Positions 52,467-60,349 of a stretch of 64,000 nt of DNA are shown here, in pieces (within the stretch, counting starts at the first letter, position 1; each line of letters opens with the position of its first letter). Origin of the DNA: Halalkalicoccus sp. CG83. Its GTDB lineage: Archaea > Halobacteriota > Halobacteria > Halobacteriales > Halalkalicoccaceae. The notes under the pieces are model-generated. The model was not told the origin of the DNA, ran no database searches, and saw only the letters and a program-made list of their open reading frames with translations. The DNA is taken from NCBI RefSeq assembly GCF_037081715.1, contig NZ_JAZDDH010000001.1, positions 1,922,001 through 1,986,000 of the forward strand, given 5' to 3'. The position numbers were made by a program, and so were the translations under genes.

Positions 52467-54158
52467 TCAGTCCTCGTCGCGTCGCGCGTTCTCGGCCCAC
52501 GTCTCGATCTGCATGGTCGAGACCTCGATGTGTTCGGCGAGCTCCTCGGCGTCGGCGTTGACGAGCTCCTCGGCGCTCGAGACGCCGGCCTCCTGGAGAC
52601 GCTCGGCGTAGGAGTCGCCGATGCCCGGGATCGTTCGGAGATCGGTCCGCGCCGCGCTCTCGACGACCGGCTCCTCGTCGCCGTCGCGGTCGGCTCGTTC
52701 CGCTACCTCGGTCTCGAGGTCGGCCCCTTCCTCGGAGTCGGGTTCGCTCTCGAGTCCCGCGTCGGCGTCTCCCGCCCCGATGTCGGGTGCCGCCTCGTCC
52801 TCGTCGGTTTCGGCCGCGACGTCGACGCCTCCGTCGGTCCCGTTCTCGGTCGGAGCGTCGACGTCGACGCCGGCGTTCGTGTCTTCGTCCGAGTCCGCGT
52901 CGGTCTCGACGTCGTCGAGTTCGTCGGCCTCGAGATCGATGTCCTCCTCGTTCTTGATCTCGGGCTCCTCCTCGAGATCGGCCGCGTCGACCTCGACGTC
53001 CTCCGCGAGAGCGGCGTCGGGCTCCTCGCCCTTCTCGATCGACTCGGCCTCGGGTTCCTCGGCGCCCGAGCGCTCGGCGTACCACTCACACACCTGCGGC
53101 CAGAGCTTGGCGTGGGACTTCGAGGAGACCGACAGCCCGATGTGGCCCGTCGGGAACTCCATGACCTCGGTGTCCTCGCTCGCGGCGAGCTCGTTGAACG
53201 GCGTCGAGGCCTCCGGCGGGATCAGGTGGTCGTACTCGCCGACGATCTGGACGATCGGCATCTCCAGGTTCGAGAGGTCGACGTGCTCGTCGCCGACGTA
53301 GAGCTCGTTCTTCGCGAGCTTGTTGTTCTGGTAGATGTCGATCAGGAACTGCTTGTAGGTCTCGCCGGCGACGTCGATCCCGTCGTTGATCCACTGTTCC
53401 ATGCGACCGAAGTTCTCGACGAACTCCTCGTCCTCGATGTTGTCGTAGAGCTGGACGTACTTCGTGACGAAGTTCTGCACCGGGTCCATGATCGCGAACC
53501 CGATGTCGAGGAAGTCGGCGGGGACGTTCCCGAAGGTGTCGGTCACCGTCGAGGGCGAGTAGTACTCCTCGTCACCCCACTGCTCGAGGACGCCGCCCGT
53601 GCCCGTAAAGCAGAGCCCGGCGGCCATCAGCCCGAGGTTTCTGACCTTCTCGGGGTGGAGTGCGGCGTACATCACGCTCATCGTTCCGCCCATGCAGTAG
53701 CCGAGGATGTTGATCGAGTCCTGGCCCGAACGCTCGCGGACCACGTCGACGCAGTTGTCGGTGTAGCGCTGGACGTAGTCCTCGAGGGTGAGCCCTGCGT
53801 CCATCGCCGAGGGCTCGTTCCAGTCGATCATGTAGACGTCGAAGCCGTTCTCGAGCAGCGTGCGGATGACGCTGCGGTCGGGCTGCAGGTCGAGGATGTA
53901 CGGCTTGTTGATCAGCGCGTAGACGATGAGGATCGGGACGTCGTGTTGCTCCTCGGTCTGGGACTCGTAGTGGAGCAGTTCGAGCTTGTTCTCCTCGTAG
54001 ACGACCTCGCTCGGCGTCTGGCCGACGTCGACATCGGCCAGCCGTTCGAGCTGTTCGGGCGCGTCGGCGCCCTTCTCGAGCGCGTCGGCGGTCTTCTCCC
54101 AGCTCTTCCGGTAGAGGTCGAGCCCGGCGGTGAAGGGGTTCGGGTTGGAGGCCGTCAT
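52467..54158 (-). CDS. phaC: Class III PHA synthase PhaC with acidic tail and HhH module
   Basis: Polymerises (R)-3-hydroxyacyl-CoA into polyester together with PhaE. The 563-residue protein has the alpha/beta hydrolase core (1-365) with lipase-like box GYCMGG (nucleophile Cys155), Asp310 (GEYDHLIPP) and His339 (PTGHIGL). From 366 to about 500 the chain is a Glu/Asp-rich, Gly-containing low-complexity stretch. The last 60 residues ([38 protein letters not shown]) form a helix-hairpin-helix pair of the type in DNA-binding proteins. The core is of normal length; the tail is an addition. ATG 54158 overlaps the phaE stop. Confidence 0.93.
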   Translation of the reverse strand: MTASNPNPFTAGLDLYRKSWEKTADALEKGADAPEQLERLADVDVGQTPSEVVYEENKLELLHYESQTEEQHDVPILIVYALINKPYILDLQPDRSVIRTLLENGFDVYMIDWNEPSAMDAGLTLEDYVQRYTDNCVDVVRERSGQDSINILGYCMGGTMSVMYAALHPEKVRNLGLMAAGLCFTGTGGVLEQWGDEEYYSPSTVTDTFGNVPADFLDIGFAIMDPVQNFVTKYVQLYDNIEDEEFVENFGRMEQWINDGIDVAGETYKQFLIDIYQNNKLAKNELYVGDEHVDLSNLEMPIVQIVGEYDHLIPPEASTPFNELAASEDTEVMEFPTGHIGLSVSSKSHAKLWPQVCEWYAERSGAEEPEAESIEKGEEPDAALAEDVEVDAADLEEEPEIKNEEDIDLEADELDDVETDADSDEDTNAGVDVDAPTENGTDGGVDVAAETDEDEAAPDIGAGDADAGLESEPDSEEGADLETEVAERADRDGDEEPVVESAARTDLRTIPGIGDSYAERLQEAGVSSAEELVNADAEELAEHIEVSTMQIETWAENARRDED

Positions 54159-54712
54159 TCTTCGTCTTCGAGGTGGTCGATGACCGTGTCGAGTTTCCGC
54201 TCGACGGCGTGCTGGCGGCGCTCGAGTTCGATCAGTCGCTCGCCGACCTCTTGGACGTCGCGCTTGGTGGCGAAGCCGAGGGTGTGGAGCGTCTCGTCGG
54301 CGAGATCGTCGATCTGCTGCTGATACTCGAGTGCCTCCTCGACGGTCTGGCCCGTCGTCGCCGCGAACGCCGTCGTATCGGCGACCTCCTTGAACGCCTC
54401 GTTGGCTGCGTTGAGCCAGATGTCGCGGAACTCCTCGGGCTCGACGTCCTCGCCGCTCATCGCGTCCATCGAGCGCTCGTAGGCCTGCTGGGACGCCTCC
54501 ATCCACGTCGTGTACGCGTTGGCGGTTCCCTCGAAGGCCTCACCCATCTGTTCGGGATCGCTCGTCTGCTCGAGCGTCTCGAACCAGGACTCGACGAACT
54601 GGGTCTGGGCCTCGACGTTCTGTTCTAGACTCTGTGCGAACTGCTGGTTCATGGCTTGCATGAACTCGTTCCACTGGTTTGGTTCTGACATGGGTAGCTC
54701 CGTTTCGCTCAT
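54155..54712 (-). CDS. phaE: Class III PHA synthase subunit PhaE
   Basis: The non-catalytic partner needed for class III PhaC activity. At 185 residues it matches the short haloarchaeal PhaE. It is helical throughout, with [20 protein letters not shown] near the start, [20 protein letters not shown] in the middle and a coiled C-terminus ([20 protein letters not shown]). ATGA overlap with phaC couples the two. The start ATG 54712 ([13 protein letters not shown]) is taken; the ATG at 54691 is an alternative. Preceded by AT-rich bases, so an own promoter in addition to phaRP read-through is possible. Confidence 0.9.
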   Translation of the reverse strand: MSETELPMSEPNQWNEFMQAMNQQFAQSLEQNVEAQTQFVESWFETLEQTSDPEQMGEAFEGTANAYTTWMEASQQAYERSMDAMSGEDVEPEEFRDIWLNAANEAFKEVADTTAFAATTGQTVEEALEYQQQIDDLADETLHTLGFATKRDVQEVGERLIELERRQHAVERKLDTVIDHLEDEE

Positions 54713-54752
54713 CGTTTGTAGTATGGTCGGCCGCATTGAAAAGGCTAAAGGT

Positions 54753-55199
54753 TCATCGCTCGTTCGCGTCCTCGGCTGGCTCGACGACGACCTCGGTTCG
54801 CGCTCGCGTCCGATCCGCGGCGTCTCCCCTCGGGCGAGCGTCGACCATCGAGGCGTACTGTTCGACGAGTTCGTCGTAGGCTGCGGCGTTCTCCGCCGCG
54901 AGCCGGTCGACGGCGTCCCACGACTGCGCGTGGAACTCGAGCAGCGTCGTGAACCCCTCGTCGACGGCCTCCTGGCCTGCCGCGGCGCCCGCGCCGGGGA
55001 GCGCCTCGAAGTAGGCGTCGACCGCACGCTGGGTCGCCTCGACGTTCCGGCGCTGAGTCTCCTCCTGCGCGTCGAGGACGTCGCGAAACGCCTCGACGGC
55101 CTCGCGCTGAGTCGCGAGTCCGCGCCCGAACGCCCAAGTGCTCCGCCGCAGCATCGTCGACTGTGCGTCGAACGCTCGTTCCATGGGCGTCTCAGTCAT
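54753..55199 (-). CDS. phaP: PHA granule phasin (PhaP-like)
   Basis: Phasins coat PHA granules. The 148-residue protein is a string of amphipathic helices (RATWAFGRG-like start as MLRRSTWAFGRGLATQREAV, QRRNVEATQRAVDAYFEALP, DAVDRLAAENAAAYDELVEQ) with a charged tail, as in Haloferax mediterranei PhaP. Its start overlaps the end of the AbrB-type phaR gene by 8 bases, the same phaR-phaP order known there. Sequence conservation among phasins is low, so context carries much of this call. Confidence 0.8.
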   Translation of the reverse strand: MTETPMERAFDAQSTMLRRSTWAFGRGLATQREAVEAFRDVLDAQEETQRRNVEATQRAVDAYFEALPGAGAAAGQEAVDEGFTTLLEFHAQSWDAVDRLAAENAAAYDELVEQYASMVDARPRGDAADRTRARTEVVVEPAEDANER

Positions 55200-55533
55200 C
55201 GTCGTCGCCTCCCGTATCGAGGGGAATGACTATCGTCTGAACGATGTCGCCCTCGTCGATGTCGAGCGCCTCGCGCTCCGCGTCGGGGATGCTGATGCGC
55301 CCGCCGCTCTGGACGCGCGTCTTGAACGTCGCCGCCTCCATGCTCATCGCCGAGAGCCCGGAGAGCCCGCCCAGACCGCCCGTCGGTACGGACGGGGCCG
55401 CGCCGTCGTTCATCTTCGACATCCACTCCGCGAACAGCTTCTGTTGCTGTCCGACGGCCTCCTCGCTCGCCTCCTGCATCTGGTTCGCGAACATCGCAGG
55501 CGGCCACCACGGATTGTCACCCTCGTTCGTCAT
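55192..55533 (-). CDS. phaR: AbrB-domain PHA regulator (PhaR-like)
   Basis: A 113-residue protein. The N-terminal half (NPWWPPAMFANQMQEASEEA, VGQQQKLFAEWMSKM) resembles a granule-associating helix, and residues 70-108 form an AbrB/MazE DNA-binding beta module (FKTRVQSGGRISIPDAEREA, LDIDEGDIVQTIVIPL). In Haloferax mediterranei, PhaR of this layout represses phaRP and associates with granules. It heads the minus-strand cluster phaR-phaP-phaE-phaC, so it probably senses free polymer and tunes the whole set. Confidence 0.83.
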   Translation of the reverse strand: MTNEGDNPWWPPAMFANQMQEASEEAVGQQQKLFAEWMSKMNDGAAPSVPTGGLGGLSGLSAMSMEAATFKTRVQSGGRISIPDAEREALDIDEGDIVQTIVIPLDTGGDDDD

Positions 55534-55635
55534 CTATTCGTGAGAAGGGACGCCACCGGGATAAGCGTTACCTAGAGATGCCACGAGATACCCTCAAGTG
55601 GTGTTCAATGTCGAATTCGGGGGCCTCGCTCGGGG

Positions 55636-57237
55636 TTACCGACCCGCCTCGCCCTGCGAGAGGAGCACGACCATCGACAGCCCCGAGACGACCACGAGCA
55701 ACAGCGCGGGAACCGCGGCGTACTGGAAGTACGCCGCCTCCTGTGCGCGCCAGATGTGGGTGACGAGCGACTCGAAATCCGTCGGTCGGAGGATCAGCGT
55801 CGCCGGCAGTTCCTTCATCGTCGTCAGGAAGACCAGCGCCGCTCCGGCGACCACGCCGGGGGCGATCAGTGGGAGGGTGACCCGGCGGAAGGCCCGGTGG
55901 GGGGTCTCGCCGAGCGTGCGTGCTGCCTCGACGAGGCGTGGATCTACCTGTCGGGTGGTGGTCCGGATCGCGCCGACGGCCTGGGGCATGAACCGGACGG
56001 TGTAGGCGAACACCAGAAGCGGGATCGTCTGGTAGAGCCCCGGCAGGTAGCCCGCGCCGAAGTAGACCAGCGCGAGCGCCAGGACGACCCCCGGAACCGC
56101 GAAGCCGACGTACGTCGCGCGCTCGAACACCGTCGAAAGCGGGCCGTCGTCGGTGGCGGCGAAGTACGCCACCGGCAGCGCCGCGAGCGTGGCGACGAGC
56201 GCCGCGACTCCCGCGACCCAGACGGAGTTGAACGCGAACGCCCACTCGAAGGCGAGCGACGGCCGTCCTCCGGTCTCGGCGGTGACCAGCCACAGACCGA
56301 GGATCCAGATCGGTACGACCAGCGCGAACACGGCGATCGACGCCGGCAACAGCGTCGCGGGCCAGCGAAGCCTCCCGAGCGGGACGACGGCCTCGCCGGG
56401 GGTCTCGCCGAGGTCGCCGTGGATCGTTCGCTCCGACCGGACCCACCGTTCGAGCGCCAGCACGGCGATCACGATCACGAGCAGCTGCAACGAGAGCAGC
56501 GCCGCGTAGTCCTGTCCGAAGGCGTTGTACTCGACGTAGATCTGCCGGGTGAACACGGGCAGGCGCATGATCGTCGGCGTCCCGAAGTCGGAGACGGCGT
56601 ACAGCGCGGCCAGCAGCGCCCCCGCGGCGATCGCGGGGCGGATGTGGGGGAGCGTCACCCGCCGGAACGCCGACCACCGCCCGTGGTTCAGCGTCCGCGC
56701 GGCGTCGACGAGCGTCGTGTCGAACGAGAGCAGCGCGGCCCGAGCCGTGAGGTAGACGTAGGGATACGTGTAGAGCGTGATGACGGCGACCGTGCCCGGG
56801 AAGCCGTAGATCTCGGGCAGGCGCTCGATCCCCAGCGGGGCGAGCAGCGAGTGGAACTCGCCTCGTGGACCGAACGCCGAGACGAACGCGAACGCGCCGA
56901 TGTAGCTGGGGATCACGAGCGGCAGCGAGACGACGATCGACCAGAACCGCCGGAACGGCAGGTCCGTCCGAACGGTGAGGAACGCCAGCGGAACGCCGAT
57001 GAGAACGGATAGAACGGTGACGGCGGCCATGAGCAGCAGGCTGTTGACGACCACCTCGACGGTCGCGGGACGGGCCAGCATCGACAGCGCGCGCTCGGGA
57101 TCGACGGTCGCCGCCTGGAGGACGAGCCACGTCAGCGGGAACACGACGATCGCGGCGATCGCGCCGCATAGAAGCGCCAGTCCGAACGGGAGACCGTGGA
57201 TTCGCGAGCGCAGCGAGGTGGGAACGACTGATCTCAT
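55636..57237 (-). CDS. Iron(III)-type ABC transporter permease (FbpB-like, fused)
   Basis: A 533-residue permease with about 12 helices and two binding-protein-dependent transport domains, as in FbpB/SfuB. EAA-type loops are seen in each half: AARTLNHGRWSAFRRVTLPHI and AARTLGETPHRAFRRVTLPL (overlapping sections given). The ATG at 57237 (MRSVVPTSLRSRIHG) is preferred; the frame upstream to 57327 is polar. It is divergent from the dehydrogenase pair, sharing an intergenic region with the iron box at 57340. No ATPase gene lies next to it. The FbpA-type lipoprotein at 62.5 kb is the likely partner. Confidence 0.87.
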   Translation of the reverse strand: MRSVVPTSLRSRIHGLPFGLALLCGAIAAIVVFPLTWLVLQAATVDPERALSMLARPATVEVVVNSLLLMAAVTVLSVLIGVPLAFLTVRTDLPFRRFWSIVVSLPLVIPSYIGAFAFVSAFGPRGEFHSLLAPLGIERLPEIYGFPGTVAVITLYTYPYVYLTARAALLSFDTTLVDAARTLNHGRWSAFRRVTLPHIRPAIAAGALLAALYAVSDFGTPTIMRLPVFTRQIYVEYNAFGQDYAALLSLQLLVIVIAVLALERWVRSERTIHGDLGETPGEAVVPLGRLRWPATLLPASIAVFALVVPIWILGLWLVTAETGGRPSLAFEWAFAFNSVWVAGVAALVATLAALPVAYFAATDDGPLSTVFERATYVGFAVPGVVLALALVYFGAGYLPGLYQTIPLLVFAYTVRFMPQAVGAIRTTTRQVDPRLVEAARTLGETPHRAFRRVTLPLIAPGVVAGAALVFLTTMKELPATLILRPTDFESLVTHIWRAQEAAYFQYAAVPALLLVVVSGLSMVVLLSQGEAGR

Positions 57238-57339
57238 CGGTGGTGAATTCGAGGAGTCCGGACGGACGCGGCCCCGTCGCGTTCCGATCGCGCCGCAGCC
57301 CCTCTCTCGGAAGGGATCGTGGTTCAACGGATATAAGGT

Positions 57340-57353
57340 TTAGGTTAGCCTAA
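57340..57353. promoter_or_regulatory. Iron-box-like palindrome (TTAGG-N4-CCTAA)
   Basis: TTAGGTTAGCCTAA lies 9 bases before the ATG of the dehydrogenase small subunit (57363) and about 100 bases before the divergent permease gene. It is nearly identical to the IdeR/DtxR consensus half-site arrangement and could control both directions. Confidence 0.75.
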
Positions 57354-57362
57354 TCGCCTCGC

Positions 57363-57902
57363 ATGGAGCTGACCAGGCGGGACGCGCTCGTCGCGCTCGG
57401 CGCCGTCGGTGCCATCGGTGCCATCGGTGCCGGCACGGCCGCGGTCGGGGTCCGCGACCTCGACGACGGCGAGTCCGACGAGAACGGCGAGCGGATTCGG
57501 GAGACGCTGGTCGCCGCCGCCGAGGTCGTCTATCCGAGCGAACTCTCCGGCATCGAGACGTTCGTCGGGACGTTCCTCGATGGCCGTCTCGATCGGGAGG
57601 ACCACGCCGCCGGTCTGCACGACGCCGTCGAGGAGCTCGACGATCTGGCCGCCGAGTGGTACGACGGCCGGTTCGCCACGCTCTCTCGGGAGGACCGCGA
57701 CCGCCTCCTCCGGGAGGTCGGAGCACACACGGCCGAGGAGAATCCCGACGGCACGACCGCCCAGCGGGTTCGCTACTACGTGGTCAACGAGCTGCTGTTG
57801 GCGCTGTACTCCTCGCCGACCGGCGGCGAGCTGGCCGGCCTCGAGAACCCACAGGGTCACCCGGGCGGGATCGACTCCTACCGGCGGGGGCCGAGCGCGT
57901 GA
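57363..57902 (+). CDS. Gluconate 2-dehydrogenase subunit 3-type small subunit (Tat signal)
   Basis: A 179-residue protein of the gluconate 2-dehydrogenase subunit 3 family: Tat signal TRRDALVALGAVGAIGAIGA, then VYPSELSGIETFVGTFLDGR and AEENPDGTTAQRVRYYVVNE. Such gamma subunits escort and stabilise the FAD subunit encoded next door, here with a GTGA overlap. The pair is therefore exported folded by Tat on one signal. The ATG at 57363 lies 9 bases after an iron box, so synthesis is probably iron-dependent. Confidence 0.87.
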   Translation: MELTRRDALVALGAVGAIGAIGAGTAAVGVRDLDDGESDENGERIRETLVAAAEVVYPSELSGIETFVGTFLDGRLDREDHAAGLHDAVEELDDLAAEWYDGRFATLSREDRDRLLREVGAHTAEENPDGTTAQRVRYYVVNELLLALYSSPTGGELAGLENPQGHPGGIDSYRRGPSA

Positions 57903-59482
57903 GCGCCCGAACCCCCGTCGAGGCCGACGTCTGCGTGATCGGGGCCGGGCCGGCCGGCGCGCTGGTGGCCGATCGGCTCGCCGGCGCGGGCCACGGCGTC
58001 GTGATCCTCGACGCCGGTCCCCGGTTCGACGACGCCGACCGGATCGAGCGCATGGAACGAGCGATTCGCCCGGCGTACGACCGGCCGGACGTCTGGGAGA
58101 TGGACGGCGAGCGCGACGCCCACTCGAACTCCGGCGAGCGATCCTACCCGCTGAACCACGCCCGCGTCAAGGGGATCGGCGGCTCGACGCTCCACTGGCA
58201 GGGGATGGTGATGCGGCTTCACGAGGCGGACTTCGAGACCCGGAGCCGGTACGGCGTCGGCGTCGACTGGCCGCTCTCCTACGACGACCTCCGGCCGTAC
58301 TACGCCACAGCCGAGCGGGAACTCGGCGTCGCTGGCGCCGACGACAACCCGTTCGGCCCGCCCCGCGAGGAGCCGTTTCCCATGCCCGCGTTCGCGCCCT
58401 CCTACAGCGACGGGCTGTTCGCCGAGGCCTGCGAGGAACTCGAAATCGCGATGCACTCGGTCCCGAACGCCCGCAACTCCGAACCCTACGGCGATCGAGG
58501 TGCCTGTGTCGGCTACGGCACCTGCCAGCCCGTCTGTCCGTCGGGAGCGAAGTACGACGCCTCGGTCCACGTCCGGGCCGCCGAGCAGCGGGGCGCGACC
58601 GTGATCGATCGCGCCCCCGTCCAGCGCCTCGAACACGGCGCCGAGAGCATCGAGGCCGCGACCTACGCGACGCCCGACGGCGAGACCCACAGACAGGAGG
58701 CCGACGCGTTCGTGCTGGCCTGCGGCGGCGTCGAGACGCCTCGACTACTACTGCTCTCGGACTCGGAACGCTATCCCGACGGCCTCGCCAACTCGAGCGG
58801 CCTCGTCGGGCGATGCTTCATGGATCACCCCTTCGCGGGGATGGGCGGCACGATCGACGAGCCGACCCGCCAGAACCACGTCGGCTTCCTCACCAGCGAG
58901 AGCCACCAGTTCTACGACGACGCCGATAGCGAGGTCGGCCCGTTCAAACTGGAGTTCTTCAACTACGCCGGTCCCTCGCCCGTCGAGACGGCTCTCGGGG
59001 GAGACGAGTGGGGCGACGCCCTGCTCGATCGACTGCGGTCCGAGTACGGCACCCACGTCGGGTTGGGCGCGCTGGTCGAACAGCTCCCCCGCGAGGAGAG
59101 CTACGTCGGGCTGGATCCCGACCGGACCGACGATCACGGCAACCCCGTCCCCGAGATCCACTGGGACCTCGACGACCGCGCGCTGCGCACCCTCGAACGC
59201 GCGAACGAGGTGCAACGCTCGATCCTCGAGGAGATGGGCGCCGAGATAACCTGGACCGTCAGCCCCGAGAACGCCGGTCCGGCCTTCCATCACATGGGGA
59301 CGACCAGGATGGGCGAGGACCCCGACGAGAGCGTCGTAAACCCTCGGCTGCGAACCCACGACCTCTCGAACTGCTGGATCGTCGGAAGCAGCGTCTTCCC
59401 CACCGGCGGCGCGGTCAACCCGACGCTCACCATCGCCGCGCTCGCGCTCCGGGCCGCGGAGGCGGTCGACGAAGCGCTCTGA
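57899..59482 (+). CDS. GMC-type FAD dehydrogenase with 3Fe-4S-type cysteines
   Basis: The catalytic subunit of a membrane-type sugar/alcohol dehydrogenase, 527 residues. FAD loop CVIGAGPAGALVADR (GAGPAG 15-20), KGIGGSTLHWQG, and the catalytic FHHMGTTRMG with the later AVNPTLTIAA are GMC landmarks. Cys203, Cys209 and Cys213 form C-X5-C-X3-C, the signature that binds a 3Fe-4S cluster in FAD-glucose dehydrogenase. It starts with GTG overlapping the small subunit stop. The usual cytochrome c subunit is missing nearby, so its electron acceptor is unclear (halocyanin or quinone?). The sugar or alcohol substrate is unknown. Confidence 0.88.
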   Translation: MSARTPVEADVCVIGAGPAGALVADRLAGAGHGVVILDAGPRFDDADRIERMERAIRPAYDRPDVWEMDGERDAHSNSGERSYPLNHARVKGIGGSTLHWQGMVMRLHEADFETRSRYGVGVDWPLSYDDLRPYYATAERELGVAGADDNPFGPPREEPFPMPAFAPSYSDGLFAEACEELEIAMHSVPNARNSEPYGDRGACVGYGTCQPVCPSGAKYDASVHVRAAEQRGATVIDRAPVQRLEHGAESIEAATYATPDGETHRQEADAFVLACGGVETPRLLLLSDSERYPDGLANSSGLVGRCFMDHPFAGMGGTIDEPTRQNHVGFLTSESHQFYDDADSEVGPFKLEFFNYAGPSPVETALGGDEWGDALLDRLRSEYGTHVGLGALVEQLPREESYVGLDPDRTDDHGNPVPEIHWDLDDRALRTLERANEVQRSILEEMGAEITWTVSPENAGPAFHHMGTTRMGEDPDESVVNPRLRTHDLSNCWIVGSSVFPTGGAVNPTLTIAALALRAAEAVDEAL

Positions 59483-59492
59483 CTCAGGTGAT

Positions 59493-59506
59493 TTAGGCAA
59501 ACCTAA
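59493..59506. promoter_or_regulatory. Iron-box-like palindrome (TTAGG-N4-CCTAA)
   Basis: TTAGGCAAACCTAA, extended to a 16-base TTTAGG...CCTAAA, lies 10 bases after the dehydrogenase stop and 33 bases before the glycosyltransferase ATG (59540). It could regulate the latter. Confidence 0.7.
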
Positions 59507-59539
59507 AAAGACAAGTACGAGCGCTCGGAAGGGGCGGTC

Positions 59540-60271
59540 ATGAGCGATCTCCTGCGATCGATCCGGCGATCCGCGACGACCGACGAGCCCGGAGAGTTCA
59601 CCTTCGAGGACGTGAGCGTCGTGATGGGAACGTACGATGAAGAAGAGGCGATCGGGACGGTGCTCTCCGATATCGAGCGCGTTACCGACGGGAAGGCCGA
59701 GGTCGTCTGCGTCGACGGTTCCTCGGACCGCACGCCCGAGATCGCGCGCGAGCATGGCGCGCGCGTGATCGAACAGGAGCCCCAGGGTTACGGCGTCGCC
59801 GTGCGCGAGGCGATCCTCGCGCCCGATCGGCCCGTCGTGGTGACGACCGACTGCGACGACACCTATCCGATGGAGGCGCTCCCCGACTTCCTCGAGTTGA
59901 TCAACGAGGGCTACGACGTCGTGAGCGGCGATCGGCTCTACTACGGCGCCGACGCGATGCCGGCGGCAAACAGGCTAGGAAACGAGGCGTTCGCGCTGCT
60001 CACGAGCGTCCTCTCGGGGAACCGCGTCCACGACACCACCACTGGGATGCGCGCGTATCGCCGCGAGGTCGTCGAGTCGATCGAGTGGACCGAGAACACC
60101 GGGCTCTCGGCCGAACTCCTCATCCGTCCGGTGCTGCGCGGGTACGACGTCCGCGAGCGTCCGATCGAGTACCGCGAACGCGCAGGCGAGACCAAACTCG
60201 ATCCCGTTCGGGGCGGCGCCGAGATCGCCGCGTCGATCGTGAAGGTCTGTCTCGAAGAACGGTTTCGCTGA
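59540..60271 (+). CDS. Family 2 glycosyltransferase (dolichol-phosphate mannosyltransferase-like)
   Basis: A GT-A-fold glycosyltransferase of 243 residues without C-terminal membrane helices: VSVVMGTYDEEEAIGTVLSD, VVCVDGSSDRTPEIA, the metal-binding TTDCDDTYPMEALP and the acceptor part SGDRLYYGADAMPAANRLGN. Such enzymes transfer sugars from nucleotide donors to dolichol phosphate or glycans. An iron box 33 bases upstream suggests iron-dependent expression, which would be unexpected for a basic glycosylation enzyme. Convergent with the following membrane glycosyltransferase-type gene. Confidence 0.87.
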   Translation: MSDLLRSIRRSATTDEPGEFTFEDVSVVMGTYDEEEAIGTVLSDIERVTDGKAEVVCVDGSSDRTPEIAREHGARVIEQEPQGYGVAVREAILAPDRPVVVTTDCDDTYPMEALPDFLELINEGYDVVSGDRLYYGADAMPAANRLGNEAFALLTSVLSGNRVHDTTTGMRAYRREVVESIEWTENTGLSAELLIRPVLRGYDVRERPIEYRERAGETKLDPVRGGAEIAASIVKVCLEERFR

Positions 60272-60349
60272 CGGGACGGACGCGGGTGATCGATCCCGTC
60301 CTTCTCGAGATCGGCGGTGAACGCACCGAAGATGCCGGACGCAAATACG

